Below are positions 18,478 to 26,809 of a stretch of DNA of 64,000 nucleotides, piece after piece. Position 1 is the stretch's first letter; the number at the start of each line of letters is the position of its first letter. Source of the DNA: Rhizobium bangladeshense (GTDB lineage: Bacteria > Pseudomonadota > Alphaproteobacteria > Rhizobiales > Rhizobiaceae); NCBI RefSeq assembly GCF_017357245.1, contig NZ_CP071612.1:499001-563000 (forward strand), in the 5' to 3' direction. The notes beneath the pieces are model-generated. The model searched no databases and was not told the DNA's origin. It saw only the letters and a program-made list of their open reading frames with translations. A program made the position numbers and the translations under genes.

Positions 18478-18494
18478 CCGTGGATGCAGCCCGC

Positions 18495-19028
18495 TCAACT
18501 TGCCCGTGCAGCCGCCCGGCGCCGTTCGTTGACCGGCTGGTAGGCAAGCTTCTGATGATAGCCGCAATAGGGTGAGTTGTCCGGGGACTCGCAGCCGCAG
18601 AAATGGAAGTCTTCCTTCAGCGGATCGCCGACCGGCCACTTGCAGGTGCGTTCAGTCAGCTCCGTCAGGCCAAGGCGGCGGGAAATCGGCACGACTACGT
18701 TGCCGGCCGGCACATATTCCATCTCCTCGACCGCATCGACCTCGATCTCTTCCTTCAGCATCGTTGCGCCCTGCTGGCGGGTAACGGTGCGGGTGGTGAT
18801 CCGGGAGGCGTAGTTCGGCGCACGCGGCGCTGAAGTCTGGCGCTTCGGCGTGCGCGCCGCTGTGGCTGTGCCGCCGGCCTTGGCACGGCCGGGAAGGCTC
18901 AGCCGGTGCACCTTGCCGATGACGGCATTTCGGCTGACCCCGCCAAGCTGCGCCGCGATCTGGCTGGCACTCAGTCCTTCCGACCAAAGCTTCTTGAGTT
19001 TCTCGACCCGCTCGTCTGTCCAGTTCAT
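18495..19028 (-). CDS. gcrA: GcrA cell cycle regulator
   Basis: A 177-residue GcrA, an alphaproteobacterial regulator that works with RNA polymerase/sigma70 and prefers promoters carrying CcrM-methylated GANTC. The N-terminal DNA-binding domain MNWTDERVEKLKKLWSEGLS followed by QIAAQLGGVSRNAVIGKVHR (residues 1-45) is diagnostic. A variable basic linker follows, then the C-terminal domain with conserved cysteines (RTCKWPVGDP, FHFCGCES, SPYCGYH), which in relatives contacts sigma. The ATG has GGAG nine bases upstream. Upstream of it lies a cluster of four GANTC sites. phoB lies upstream in coordinates on the other strand, so the pair is convergent. Confidence 0.95.
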   Translation of the reverse strand: MNWTDERVEKLKKLWSEGLSASQIAAQLGGVSRNAVIGKVHRLSLPGRAKAGGTATAARTPKRQTSAPRAPNYASRITTRTVTRQQGATMLKEEIEVDAVEEMEYVPAGNVVVPISRRLGLTELTERTCKWPVGDPLKEDFHFCGCESPDNSPYCGYHQKLAYQPVNERRRAAARAS

Positions 19029-19174
19029 GCCCTGTCTCCACCTTTTGCGTTGGTGATGGCAGAATCCCTCACCGTTGTCCCGGAAGCCTCCGAAACAAGA
19101 AACGCCTGATCAATTTTGGTGACTAGTTCCGCCGCATGCAGTCTAGTAATTGAACTTTAACCTAGTGTGAGGCT

Positions 19175-19211
19175 GACTCCGTGACAAGAGTCGCGGGAAT
19201 CCGGATGAATC
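19175..19211. promoter_or_regulatory. cluster of four GANTC (CcrM) sites upstream of gcrA
   Basis: GACTC (19175), GAGTC (19188), GAATC (19197) and GAATC (19207) fall within 37 bases, and a fifth, GAATC (19062), lies nearer to gcrA. GANTC is the CcrM methylation site and GcrA binds methylated GANTC promoters in relatives. The cluster is 147-183 bases before the gcrA start and could be part of either the gcrA or the argD control region. Confidence 0.6.
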
Positions 19212-19361
19212 GAATTTCAAGTTTTCCCCAACTTGCTGCCTCCGCGTGTCATTTCTGCAATAATGCCTGTTGAAGGCCGGAAACGCCCCTGTACTAGCTT
19301 GCTGCATGCGCTAAGGCCGCAGTTTTGTTGACATTGCAGCGCGAAAAGGAAATAGTACCGC

Positions 19362-19390
19362 TTGCCGCCGAAAGGCGGCATTTTTAATTT
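19362..19390 (+). terminator. intrinsic terminator with no upstream annotated gene
   Basis: The stem TGCCGCC/GGCGGCA (19363-19369 and 19374-19380) with a GAAA tetraloop is followed by TTTTT and AATTT. It is oriented for plus-strand transcripts. The nearest plus-strand gene upstream is phoB, 1.5 kb away and beyond the gcrA terminator. So it ends either an unannotated small RNA in about 19212-19361 or the leader of argD, which starts 59 bases later. Confidence 0.8.
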
Positions 19391-19448
19391 GTCGGGCTTG
19401 GTGTCTTTAGCCGGAGTCCGGGCATGACAACATTGGGAGACCCGCGCC

Positions 19449-20648
19449 ATGGCTGAAGCCGCGCCGCTTTATGACACCTATTCTCGCGCCCCGCTGCGGT
19501 TCGAGCGAGGCGAGGGCGTATGGCTGATCACCGAAGGCGGCGAGCGTTATCTCGATTTCGGCGCCGGCGTCGCCGTGACATCGGTCGGCCACAGCAATCC
19601 GCACGTTGTCGCAGCGCTGAAGGAGCAGGCCGATAAGGTCTGGCACCTCTCCAATATCTATGAGATCCCCGGCCAGGAGCGCCTCGCCAAGCGCCTGACC
19701 GACGCAACCTTTGCCGACAAGGTGTTCTTCACCAATTCGGGCGCGGAGGCGCTCGAATGCGCCGTCAAGACGGCGCGCCGCTATCAGTTCTCCAAGGGCC
19801 ACCCCGAGCGCTTCCATATCATCACCTTCGAAGGCGCCTTCCACGGCCGCACGCTCGCGACGATCGCCGCCGGCGGCCAGGAGAAATATCTCGAAGGCTT
19901 CGGCCCTAAGGCGCCGGGTTTCGATCAGGTGCCCTTTGGCGACATCGATGCCGTCCGCGCCGCCGTTACCGATGCGACGGCAGCAATCCTGATCGAACCG
20001 GTGCAGGGCGAGGGCGGTGTGCGTCCTGCAACCAACGAGTTCATGAAGGCGCTTCGCCAGATCTGCGACGAAAAGGGCCTGCTGTTGATCCTCGACGAGG
20101 TGCAGACGGGCGTCGGCCGCACCGGCAAGCTCTTCGCCCATGAATGGTCCGGCATCACACCCGACATCATGGCCGTTGCCAAGGGCATCGGCGGCGGTTT
20201 CCCGCTCGGAGCCTGCCTTGCCACCGCGGAGGCCGCTTCCGGAATGAAGGCCGGCACGCATGGTTCGACCTATGGCGGCAATCCGCTTGCCATGGCCGTT
20301 GGCAGCGCCGTGCTCGATATCATTCTCGCGGATGGTTTCCTTGAGCATGTGCGCGACGTGGCGCTCGTCTTCCGTCAGGGGCTTGCCTCGCTCAAGGATC
20401 GTTATCCCGACGTGATCGAGGATATCAGAGGCGAGGGGCTTCTGCTCGGCGTCAAGGCTGCGGTTTCCTCCGCCGAACTGCTGCAGGCGATCCGCGCCGC
20501 GCACCTGCTCGGCGTGCCGGCGGGCGACAACGTCATCCGCCTTCTTCCTCCGCTCGTCGTCACTGCCGAGGAAGCCCGCGAAGGGCTCGCGCGCCTCGAG
20601 CGCGCCGCCGAGAGCATCCGCGCCTCCAAGGTCAAGAAGACGGCTTGA
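19449..20648 (+). CDS. argD: acetylornithine aminotransferase ArgD
   Basis: A 399-residue PLP enzyme that makes N-acetylornithine from N-acetylglutamate semialdehyde and glutamate in arginine synthesis, and often also serves in lysine synthesis. Class III aminotransferase features: [15 protein letters not shown], the cofactor-phosphate site [12 protein letters not shown], the Glu-rich 'EPVQGEGGV', '[14 protein letters not shown]' with the PLP-ring Asp, and the Schiff-base Lys in [15 protein letters not shown]. The ATG has GGGAGA upstream. It is followed at 37 bases by argF, so the two probably form an operon. Confidence 0.95.
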   Translation: MAEAAPLYDTYSRAPLRFERGEGVWLITEGGERYLDFGAGVAVTSVGHSNPHVVAALKEQADKVWHLSNIYEIPGQERLAKRLTDATFADKVFFTNSGAEALECAVKTARRYQFSKGHPERFHIITFEGAFHGRTLATIAAGGQEKYLEGFGPKAPGFDQVPFGDIDAVRAAVTDATAAILIEPVQGEGGVRPATNEFMKALRQICDEKGLLLILDEVQTGVGRTGKLFAHEWSGITPDIMAVAKGIGGGFPLGACLATAEAASGMKAGTHGSTYGGNPLAMAVGSAVLDIILADGFLEHVRDVALVFRQGLASLKDRYPDVIEDIRGEGLLLGVKAAVSSAELLQAIRAAHLLGVPAGDNVIRLLPPLVVTAEEAREGLARLERAAESIRASKVKKTA

Positions 20649-20685
20649 AAGGATCGCCGCCTTCGGGCGCACGACAGGTAAGAAC

Positions 20686-21600
20686 ATGGCTCCCAAACAT
20701 TTCCTAGATCTTTCGGCGGTCACATCAGCCGACCTCAGAACCATCATGAACGACGCGCTCGCCCGCAAGCAGGCCTTCAAGGCCGGCAAAGACGACAAGC
20801 CGCTCGCCGGCAAGATGCTGGCGATGATCTTCGAGAAACCGTCGACGCGCACCCGCGTCTCCTTCGACGTCGGCATGCGTCAGCTCGGCGGCGAAACACT
20901 CTTCCTTTCGGGCACCGAAATGCAGCTCGGCCGCGCCGAGACGATCGGGGACACCGCCAAGGTGCTGTCGCGTTATGTCGATGCAATCATGATCCGCACG
21001 ACCGAGCATTCGCGCCTGCTGGAGCTTGCCGAGCACGCGACCGTGCCTGTCATCAATGCGCTGACGGATGATACCCATCCTTGCCAGATCATGGCCGATA
21101 TCATGACCTACGAGGAGCACCGCGGCCCGATCAAGGGCAAGACCATCGCCTGGACCGGCGACGGCAACAATGTGCTGCATTCGCTGGTCGAAGGCGCCGC
21201 GCGCTTCGGCTACCGCATGAACATGGCCGTGCCCCTTGGTTCGGAGCCCAAGGATCACTATCTGAACTGGGCCCGCAATGAGGGCGCCGAAATCATGCTC
21301 TGCCATGATGCCGACCGTGCGGTCGCCGGCGCCGATTGCGTGGTGACCGATACCTGGGTCTCCATGAATCAGGAACATCGGGCCCGGGGTCACAACGTCT
21401 TCCAGCCTTATCAGGTCAATGCGGCCTTGATGGCCAAGGCCGGCAATGATGCATTGTTCATGCATTGCCTGCCCGCTCATCGCGGTGAGGAAGTGACGGA
21501 CGAGGTGATCGACGGCCCGCAATCCGTGGTCTTCGATGAGGCGGAAAACCGTCTTCATGCGCAGAAGTCGATTCTTGCTTGGTGCCTGGGCGCGATCTGA
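20686..21600 (+). CDS. argF: ornithine carbamoyltransferase ArgF
   Basis: A 304-residue anabolic ornithine transcarbamylase that joins ornithine and carbamoyl phosphate into citrulline in arginine synthesis. The carbamoyl-phosphate site [12 protein letters not shown], the HPCQIMAD motif, ornithine-site motifs DTWVSMNQE and the active-site Cys in [10 protein letters not shown] are all present. The length matches the family. It follows argD closely and precedes hslO, the same order as in related rhizobia. An AGGT ribosome site precedes the ATG. Confidence 0.96.
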   Translation: MAPKHFLDLSAVTSADLRTIMNDALARKQAFKAGKDDKPLAGKMLAMIFEKPSTRTRVSFDVGMRQLGGETLFLSGTEMQLGRAETIGDTAKVLSRYVDAIMIRTTEHSRLLELAEHATVPVINALTDDTHPCQIMADIMTYEEHRGPIKGKTIAWTGDGNNVLHSLVEGAARFGYRMNMAVPLGSEPKDHYLNWARNEGAEIMLCHDADRAVAGADCVVTDTWVSMNQEHRARGHNVFQPYQVNAALMAKAGNDALFMHCLPAHRGEEVTDEVIDGPQSVVFDEAENRLHAQKSILAWCLGAI

Positions 21601-21690
21601 ACCATAATCGGAAGCCTGTAAGTCACGGACTTGCGGCCGCGCGAGCGAAGGGCACGCTGACCCTTTGCTTGAGAACTAGGAGTGAATGCC

Positions 21691-22683
21691 ATGGCAGAAG
21701 CTGCAGCCGCCCTCGGCCAGTTCGATTTCGCCGGCGATGATCATGTCGTCCCCTTTCAGGTGGAGGGTCTGGATGTGCGCGGTCGCGCCGTCCAGCTCGG
21801 GCCCATGCTCGATGCCATTCTCGAGCGCCATCACTATCCCGCGCCCGTCGCCCGGCTGCTTGCCGAAGTGGTCGTGCTGACGGTGCTGCTCGGCACCTCG
21901 CTGAAGTTCGACGGCAAGTTCACTGTGCAGACCAAGGGCGACGGCCCGGTCGATCTCCTCGTCGCCGATTTCTCGACGCCTGACAACGTCCGTGCTTATG
22001 CCCGTTTTGACCGGTCGCTGCTCGACAAGGCCGTCGCATCAGGCGAGACCGAGCCGGAGCAGTTGCTCGGCAAGGGCGTGCTCGCCTTCACCATCGATCA
22101 AGGCAAGTTCGCTCAACCCTATCAGGGCATCGTCGCGCTCGATGGCACCTCGCTCGAAGAGATTGCCGGTGTCTATTTCCGCCAGTCGGAGCAGATCCCG
22201 ACGCGCGTGCGCCTGGCTGCGGCCGAACTCTTGGACCGTGACGACGCCGGCAAGCCGCGCCATCGCTGGCGCGCCGGCGGTCTCGTCGCCCAGTTCCTGC
22301 CGGAGGCGCCGGAGCGCATGCGCCACCCCGATCTCCACGGCGGTGACGGCGACAACGGCGACCGCCCCCATGGCGAGGACGACGCCTGGGTCGAAGCGCG
22401 TTCGCTTGTCGAGACCATCGACGCCGATGAGTTGACGGATCCGCAGGTCGGCACAGAACGGCTCTTGTTCCGCCTGTTCCACGAGCGCGGCGTGCGCGTC
22501 TACGAACCGCGCGCCGTCTTCGACCGCTGCAGCTGTTCGCGGGAAAAGATCGGTAACGTGCTGAAGGGCTTCACCGCCGAGGAGATCGAGGCCAGCCAGG
22601 AAAATGGCGAAATCGCCGTGACCTGCGAATTCTGCTCGACCACCTATCGCTTCCAGGCGGCCGAGCTTCAGCCGGCGGAATAA
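21691..22683 (+). CDS. hslO: redox-regulated chaperone Hsp33
   Basis: A 330-residue cytosolic chaperone that becomes active on oxidation and holds unfolding proteins during oxidative and heat stress. The C-terminal zinc switch is complete: CSC in FDRCSCSREK and CEFC in VTCEFCSTTY. The N-terminal holdase domain contains 'AYARFD' and 'YQGIVALDG'. I chose the ATG at 21691, with AGGAG eight bases upstream; a GTG at 21682 overlaps that ribosome site. A short acidic-glycine insert (DGDNGDRPHGEDD) lies between the domains. It is 90 bases after argF. Confidence 0.94.
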   Translation: MAEAAAALGQFDFAGDDHVVPFQVEGLDVRGRAVQLGPMLDAILERHHYPAPVARLLAEVVVLTVLLGTSLKFDGKFTVQTKGDGPVDLLVADFSTPDNVRAYARFDRSLLDKAVASGETEPEQLLGKGVLAFTIDQGKFAQPYQGIVALDGTSLEEIAGVYFRQSEQIPTRVRLAAAELLDRDDAGKPRHRWRAGGLVAQFLPEAPERMRHPDLHGGDGDNGDRPHGEDDAWVEARSLVETIDADELTDPQVGTERLLFRLFHERGVRVYEPRAVFDRCSCSREKIGNVLKGFTAEEIEASQENGEIAVTCEFCSTTYRFQAAELQPAE

Positions 22684-22793
22684 CATCGGTCGCGCGCAGC
22701 GCGCGAAAAAAATGGCATTGCAGCGGCACCGTGGCTCGACTTTCGGTAGTTACTGTGCACCTATTCCCCAACTGGTACTTTGGGGTGGGCCTT

Positions 22794-23378
22794 ATGCGCT
22801 TTTTATATTTCGTACTCGCATTAACGGCTGCGATGCCACGAATTGGCTTGGCTGACGAGACAAACCAATGGAAAGAGATCGGCGATTGGAGCGTGGCTGT
22901 CGATCCGACCTTAGACAATGGCTGTTTTGTTCTGACTTCCTTTGATGACGACACCATTTTTCGTCTTGGTTTCAATCTCCGGAAAAAGGACAACCCTTTT
23001 TACATCATGCTCGGAAATCCAAACTGGAAATCCCTGGAGAAAGGGAAGCGCTATCCCCTCGAACTCTCGTTAGGCGAGTATAAATGGACGGCTGATGCGA
23101 CAGGTCTGGATCTCCCTGGCTTCAAATCATTATGGATTGATTCCAAGGATCCTGACTTGATTGCGGAGTTTGCGGGTAAACTGAGTTTCCGCGCCAGCTT
23201 TAGAGGAAAGCAGATTGTAGCCCTCGGTCTGAAAGATTCCGCCAGGGCAGCGGATGAGTTGCTCGCCTGCCAAAAGGCGGTAAACGATGCGGTCGCAAAA
23301 CAGCCAGCACCGCCGCAATCTAAAGATCCGTTCGAAGCAAAGCCAGGTACTCAGGCCTCGGATCCTTTCGATCTTTAG
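22794..23378 (+). CDS. hypothetical exported protein
   Basis: A 194-residue protein of unknown function. The signal peptide MRFLYFVLALTAAMPRIGLA is followed by DETNQWKEIGDWSVAVDPTL. The mature part has alternating strand patterns (FYIMLGNPNW, YPLELSLGEYKW) and one Cys pair, and ends in a proline/glutamine-rich tail. The pattern 'WSVAVDPT...GCFVLTSFDDDT...' resembles periplasmic proteins in which an antiparallel sheet binds hydrophobic partners, but I cannot name a family. The gene is more AT-rich than its neighbours, which may indicate later acquisition. The ATG at 22794 has a weak G-rich ribosome site; the frame open to 22731 would bury the signal peptide. Confidence 0.65.
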   Translation: MRFLYFVLALTAAMPRIGLADETNQWKEIGDWSVAVDPTLDNGCFVLTSFDDDTIFRLGFNLRKKDNPFYIMLGNPNWKSLEKGKRYPLELSLGEYKWTADATGLDLPGFKSLWIDSKDPDLIAEFAGKLSFRASFRGKQIVALGLKDSARAADELLACQKAVNDAVAKQPAPPQSKDPFEAKPGTQASDPFDL

Positions 23379-23560
23379 TAGATTGATAATTGGGCAAGCC
23401 TGGGATCCACGGCTGTGCGACCAGATCGATCTTGCATCCCCCAGGTATTGGTCGGCGCCGGCACGCGGATGAAGGGGCAAGGCTCCGCAATCTGGGTCGC
23501 ACGTCCACCAGAACGTTCTGCTACTTTGCAGTGATGAGTAGCATTTTCTACGCTACGCGT

Positions 23561-23953
23561 TCAATTAAGCACGCGTAGCAGACCCGGCGAATCCAGCGAG
23601 AAGGCGGGGATGTCGACGTCGAACAGCTCGCCTTCATCCGTTTCCATCTGGTAATGGCCGAACATCAGCCCTGACGGCGTGTCGAGCGGGCAGCCGGAAG
23701 AATATTCATAGGTGTCGCCCGGGCTGAGCCGCGGCTGTTCGCCGACGACCCCCGGACCGGTCACCTCGTCCACCTGTCCGTTCTGGTCGGTGATGTTCCA
23801 GTAGCGGTTGACCAGGCGGACAGCGACGCCGGAATTGTTGCTGATAACAATCCGGTAACCCCAGACATAGCGATCGTCTTCCGGATCGGATTGCTCCTCC
23901 AGATAGAACGGTTCGACCACGACTTCGATATCTCTTGTGAGGGCGCGATACAT
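23561..23953 (-). CDS. apaG: ApaG protein
   Basis: A 131-residue protein of the ApaG family, a fibronectin-III-like fold related to the F-box-associated domain. Members affect Co2+ tolerance and Ap4A metabolism in enterobacteria, but the molecular role is not settled. The family block [20 protein letters not shown], then [19 protein letters not shown] and GHYQM, is present. I chose the ATG at 23953; the track to 23971 begins with TTG and lies within the AAGG region that can serve as a ribosome site. It is followed by metZ upstream on the same strand, 223 bases away. Confidence 0.92.
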   Translation of the reverse strand: MYRALTRDIEVVVEPFYLEEQSDPEDDRYVWGYRIVISNNSGVAVRLVNRYWNITDQNGQVDEVTGPGVVGEQPRLSPGDTYEYSSGCPLDTPSGLMFGHYQMETDEGELFDVDIPAFSLDSPGLLRVLN

Positions 23954-24134
23954 GCCTTGCACCTTAGTCAAGATATGTTACCCGTATCTTATAAGAAGGG
24001 CCTGCCCGTCAAGAAACGGAACGTTGATCAGCGGTCAAATGCTCATGATCGAATGGTTTTCGATCGTTAAGCCTAATTGCCAGCGTTAATTTTACTTCGC
24101 AACGCCGGCGCGGGTGAACTTGTTCCCGCAGATG

Positions 24135-24165
24135 GGCGGCCGGATTTGCATGAAGCCCGGCCGCC
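24135..24165 (-). other. stem-loop downstream of metZ
   Basis: A 9-bp stem GGCGGCCGG/CCGGCCGCC with a 13-base loop lies 12 bases beyond the metZ stop. There is no T-run after it on the minus strand, so it may protect or partially end the metZ transcript. Confidence 0.4.
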
Positions 24166-24176
24166 ATTGTCGTCGG

Positions 24177-25361
24177 TCAGCCCGAGACCTTGGCGAGTGC
24201 CCGCGCGAAATCCTCGATCAGGTCTTCCGTGTCCTCGATGCCGGCCGAAAGGCGCACTGTGCCCGGAGAAATGCCGAGTTCGGCACGCGCTTCTTCCGTC
24301 AGGTTCTTGTGCGTCGTCGTCGCCGGATGGGTGATCAGGCTCTTGCTGTCGCCGAGATTGTTGGAAATCTTGATGATCTCGAGCGCATTCTGCAGGGCGA
24401 AGGCAGCTTCCTTGCCGCCTTTCAGCTCGAAGGCAACAAGCGTCGAGCCGCCGGTCATCTGACTGGCGATGATGTCGGCCTGCGGGTGATCCTCGCGCCC
24501 GGGATAGATCACCTTGGCAATCTTGTTTTGGTCGGCCAGGAAGTCGGCGATCCTTGCTGCATTCTCAGTCTGCTGTTTCACCCGCAGCGGCAGCGTCTCG
24601 ATGCCCTTCAGAAGTGTCCAGGCATTGAATGGCGACATGGCCGGGCCTGTGTGGCGGAAGTAGTCGTGCAGGTTCTCGTCGATCCACGCCTTGTCGGCGA
24701 GCACCACGCCGCCCAGGCACCGGCCCTGGCCGTCGATATGCTTGGTGGCGGAATAGACGACGATATGGGCGCCGAGTTCGAGCGGCTTTTGGAAGAGCGG
24801 CGTTGCGAAGACGTTGTCGACCACCACCTTGGCGCCGATCTGATTGGCGAGTCTGGCGACGCCTGATATGTCGATCACCTCGAGCGTCGGGTTGGTCGGG
24901 CTTTCCAGGAAGAACACCTTGGTGTTCGGCCGGATGGCCTTCTCCCAGTTGGCGAGATCGCGGCCGTCGACCAGCGTGCATTCGATCCCGTATTTCGGTG
25001 CCAGCGTTTCCACCACCCAGCGGCAGGAGCCGAACAGAGCGCGGGCGGCGACGATATGGTCGCCCGCCTTGACCTGGCAGAGGACGGCGGCGGTGACGGC
25101 CGCCATGCCGGAAGCGGTGGCGCGGGCGTCTTCGGCGCCTTCCAATGCGCACATGCGCTTTTCGAACATGTCGTTGGTCGGGCTGCCGTAGCGGGCGTAG
25201 ATGAAGCCGTCCGTTTCGCCCTTGAAGCGGGCTTCGGCCGCTTCCGACGTCTCATAGACGAAACCCTGCGTGAGATAGATTGCCTCGGACGTTTCGCCAT
25301 ATTGCGAACGCAGCGTGCCGCCATGGACGAGTTGGGTTGCCGGGCGCCAGGTCTTGCTCAT
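24177..25361 (-). CDS. metZ: O-succinylhomoserine sulfhydrylase MetZ
   Basis: A 394-residue PLP enzyme that makes homocysteine directly from O-succinylhomoserine and sulfide in methionine synthesis. Cys/Met-metabolism family motifs: YARYGSPTNDMFEKRMCALE, ASGMAAVTAAVLC, the DNVFATP stretch and the PLP-binding Lys in VYSATKHIDGQGR. Length and wording fit MetZ rather than MetB or MetY. I chose the ATG at 25361; the frame open to 25772 is contradicted by the SAM-II riboswitch and terminator that occupy 25381-25475. It is thus repressed when S-adenosylmethionine is abundant. Confidence 0.94.
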   Translation of the reverse strand: MSKTWRPATQLVHGGTLRSQYGETSEAIYLTQGFVYETSEAAEARFKGETDGFIYARYGSPTNDMFEKRMCALEGAEDARATASGMAAVTAAVLCQVKAGDHIVAARALFGSCRWVVETLAPKYGIECTLVDGRDLANWEKAIRPNTKVFFLESPTNPTLEVIDISGVARLANQIGAKVVVDNVFATPLFQKPLELGAHIVVYSATKHIDGQGRCLGGVVLADKAWIDENLHDYFRHTGPAMSPFNAWTLLKGIETLPLRVKQQTENAARIADFLADQNKIAKVIYPGREDHPQADIIASQMTGGSTLVAFELKGGKEAAFALQNALEIIKISNNLGDSKSLITHPATTTHKNLTEEARAELGISPGTVRLSAGIEDTEDLIEDFARALAKVSG

Positions 25362-25380
25362 GCCATCACCTTCACATAAC

Positions 25381-25424
25381 AAAAAAACCGGCCGCAAAAG
25401 CAGACCGGTTTCATAACCCGGTCT
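25381..25424 (-). terminator. terminator/antiterminator of the SAM-II leader
   Basis: Read on the minus strand, hairpin A pairs AGACCGG with CCGGTCT (25402-25424). The terminator pairs ACCGGTC with GGCCGGT (25387-25409) and runs into seven Ts. The two share the CCGGTC arm and exclude each other, as in an attenuation switch. The T-run is 20 bases before the metZ ATG. Confidence 0.75.
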
Positions 25425-25425
25425 T

Positions 25426-25475
25426 TTTAGCCACTTGTTTAACGTGGCTGCAAGCCGACCGGCCAAATCACCACG
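25426..25475 (-). ncRNA. SAM-II riboswitch upstream of metZ
   Basis: Minus-strand conserved core: CGTGGTGATTTGGCC, GGTCGGCTTGCAGCCACG, TTAAACAAGTGGCTAAA. This matches the SAM-II consensus (GGTGATTTG, GGCTTGCAGCCACG, TTAAACAAGT-GCTAAA), a compact pseudoknot that binds S-adenosylmethionine and is common before met genes of alphaproteobacteria. It is directly followed by the attenuator hairpins. Confidence 0.93.
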
Positions 25476-25556
25476 GGATAATTCTGCAATACTGCTGTTA
25501 GCTGCTTGCGTCAATTCCCCGAGTTTGGTTTTGTCGGCGCAAAAGATGGATGGGGC

Positions 25557-26651
25557 ATGATGGCTCGCGACACTGGAATTCTGGCGGACCGCGCGATTTC
25601 GGCGCTGTTTGAAACGGGGCGTCTTATCTCCGAGCGGGAGCTGGACCGCGATCAGATCCAGCCGGCAAGCCTCGACCTTCGCTTGGGCGCAAAGGCCTTT
25701 CGAGTGCGCGCCTCGTTCATGCCCGGCCCCTCGCATCTGGTGTCGGACAAGCTCGACCGGCTGAGCCTGCACGTGATCGACCTTTCCCAGGGCGCGGTGC
25801 TCGAAACCGGCTGTGTCTATATCGTGCCATTGATGGAGAGCCTGGCGCTGCCGGCCGACATGTCGGCCTCGGCGAATCCGAAGAGCTCGACCGGAAGGCT
25901 CGACATCTTCACCCGCGTCATCACCGACTACGCCCAGGAATTCGACAAGATACCGTCAGGTTATTCCGGGCCGCTCTATCTGGAAATCAGCCCGCGCACC
26001 TTCCCGATCGTCGTGCGCCGCGGCTCGCGCCTCTCGCAGATCCGATTCCGCGTCGGCCAGTCCGTGCTCGGGGAGCCGGAACTTCTGAAGCTGCATGAAA
26101 GCGAGACGCTCGTCGCTAGCAAGCAGCCGAACGTCTCCGGCGGCGGCATCGCGCTTTCGATCGATCTCTCCGGCGACAAGGACGGCCTGATCGGCTATCG
26201 CGGCAAACACCACACCGCCGTCGTCGATGTCGACGAAAAGGACCAGCACGACATCTTCGATTTCTGGGAGCCGCTTTACAGCCGCGGTCGCAACGAACTG
26301 ATCCTCGATCCCGACGAATTCTATATCCTCGTCTCGCGTGAGGCCGTGCATGTGCCGCCGGATTATGCCGCCGAGATGACCCCCTTCGATCCGCTGGTCG
26401 GCGAATTCCGCGTCCATTATGCCGGCTTCTTCGATCCGGGCTTCGGCCACGCGCCGGCCGGCGGTCGCGGCAGCCGCGCCGTCCTGGAAGTGCGCAGCCA
26501 CGAAGTGCCCTTCATCCTCGAAGACGGCCAGATCGTCGGCCGCCTCGTCTACGAGCACATGCAGGAAAAACCCACCAGCCTCTACGGCTCCGGTCTCGGC
26601 TCCAACTACCAGGCCCAGGGCCTCAAGCTCTCGAAGCACTTCCGCATCTGA
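25557..26651 (+). CDS. dcd: 2'-deoxycytidine 5'-triphosphate deaminase, long two-domain form
   Basis: A 364-residue protein of the dCTP deaminase/dUTPase fold, expected to turn dCTP into dUTP for thymidylate synthesis. It is about twice the length of the classical Dcd. The N-terminal half has DQIQPASLDLRLG and SANPKSSTGRLDIFTRVITD, close to the SSxxR region that holds catalytic residues; the C-terminal half repeats the fold (LILDPDEFYILVSREAVHVP, then GFFDPGFGHAPAGGRGSR and EDGQIVGRLVYEHM). It is therefore an internal duplication in one chain. I chose ATG 25557 (a second ATG follows directly); an upstream TTG has no better ribosome site. It is divergent from metZ. Confidence 0.85.
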   Translation: MMARDTGILADRAISALFETGRLISERELDRDQIQPASLDLRLGAKAFRVRASFMPGPSHLVSDKLDRLSLHVIDLSQGAVLETGCVYIVPLMESLALPADMSASANPKSSTGRLDIFTRVITDYAQEFDKIPSGYSGPLYLEISPRTFPIVVRRGSRLSQIRFRVGQSVLGEPELLKLHESETLVASKQPNVSGGGIALSIDLSGDKDGLIGYRGKHHTAVVDVDEKDQHDIFDFWEPLYSRGRNELILDPDEFYILVSREAVHVPPDYAAEMTPFDPLVGEFRVHYAGFFDPGFGHAPAGGRGSRAVLEVRSHEVPFILEDGQIVGRLVYEHMQEKPTSLYGSGLGSNYQAQGLKLSKHFRI

Positions 26652-26711
26652 CGCCTGCCGGAGGGTCGCGACTTGACAGCGGCCCCCATCTGTTGGAAAT
26701 CTCAGCGCATC

Positions 26712-26785
26712 GCGGGTGTAGCTCAATGGTAGAGCAGCAGCTTCCCAAGCTGAATACGAGGGTTCGATTCCCTTCACCCGCTCCA
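26712..26785 (+). tRNA. tRNA-Gly (anticodon CCC)
   Basis: A 74-nt cloverleaf. The acceptor stem pairs GCGGGTG with CACCCGC, followed by T and an encoded CCA. The anticodon loop TTCCCAA gives CCC, which reads GGG. The D-arm (GTAGCTCAATGGTAGAGC) and T-arm (GGTTCGATTC) are present. It is a single tRNA 60 bases after dcd. Confidence 0.95.
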
Positions 26786-26809
26786 ATTTCCCAGTGATGC
26801 GATTAAAAC

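Noticed and set aside
19328..19356. TTGACA with a 17-base spacer and AATAGT as a promoter for argD
   Set aside because: Its start point would fall on the 19362 hairpin, so a transcript from it would end at once; a promoter elsewhere is more likely.
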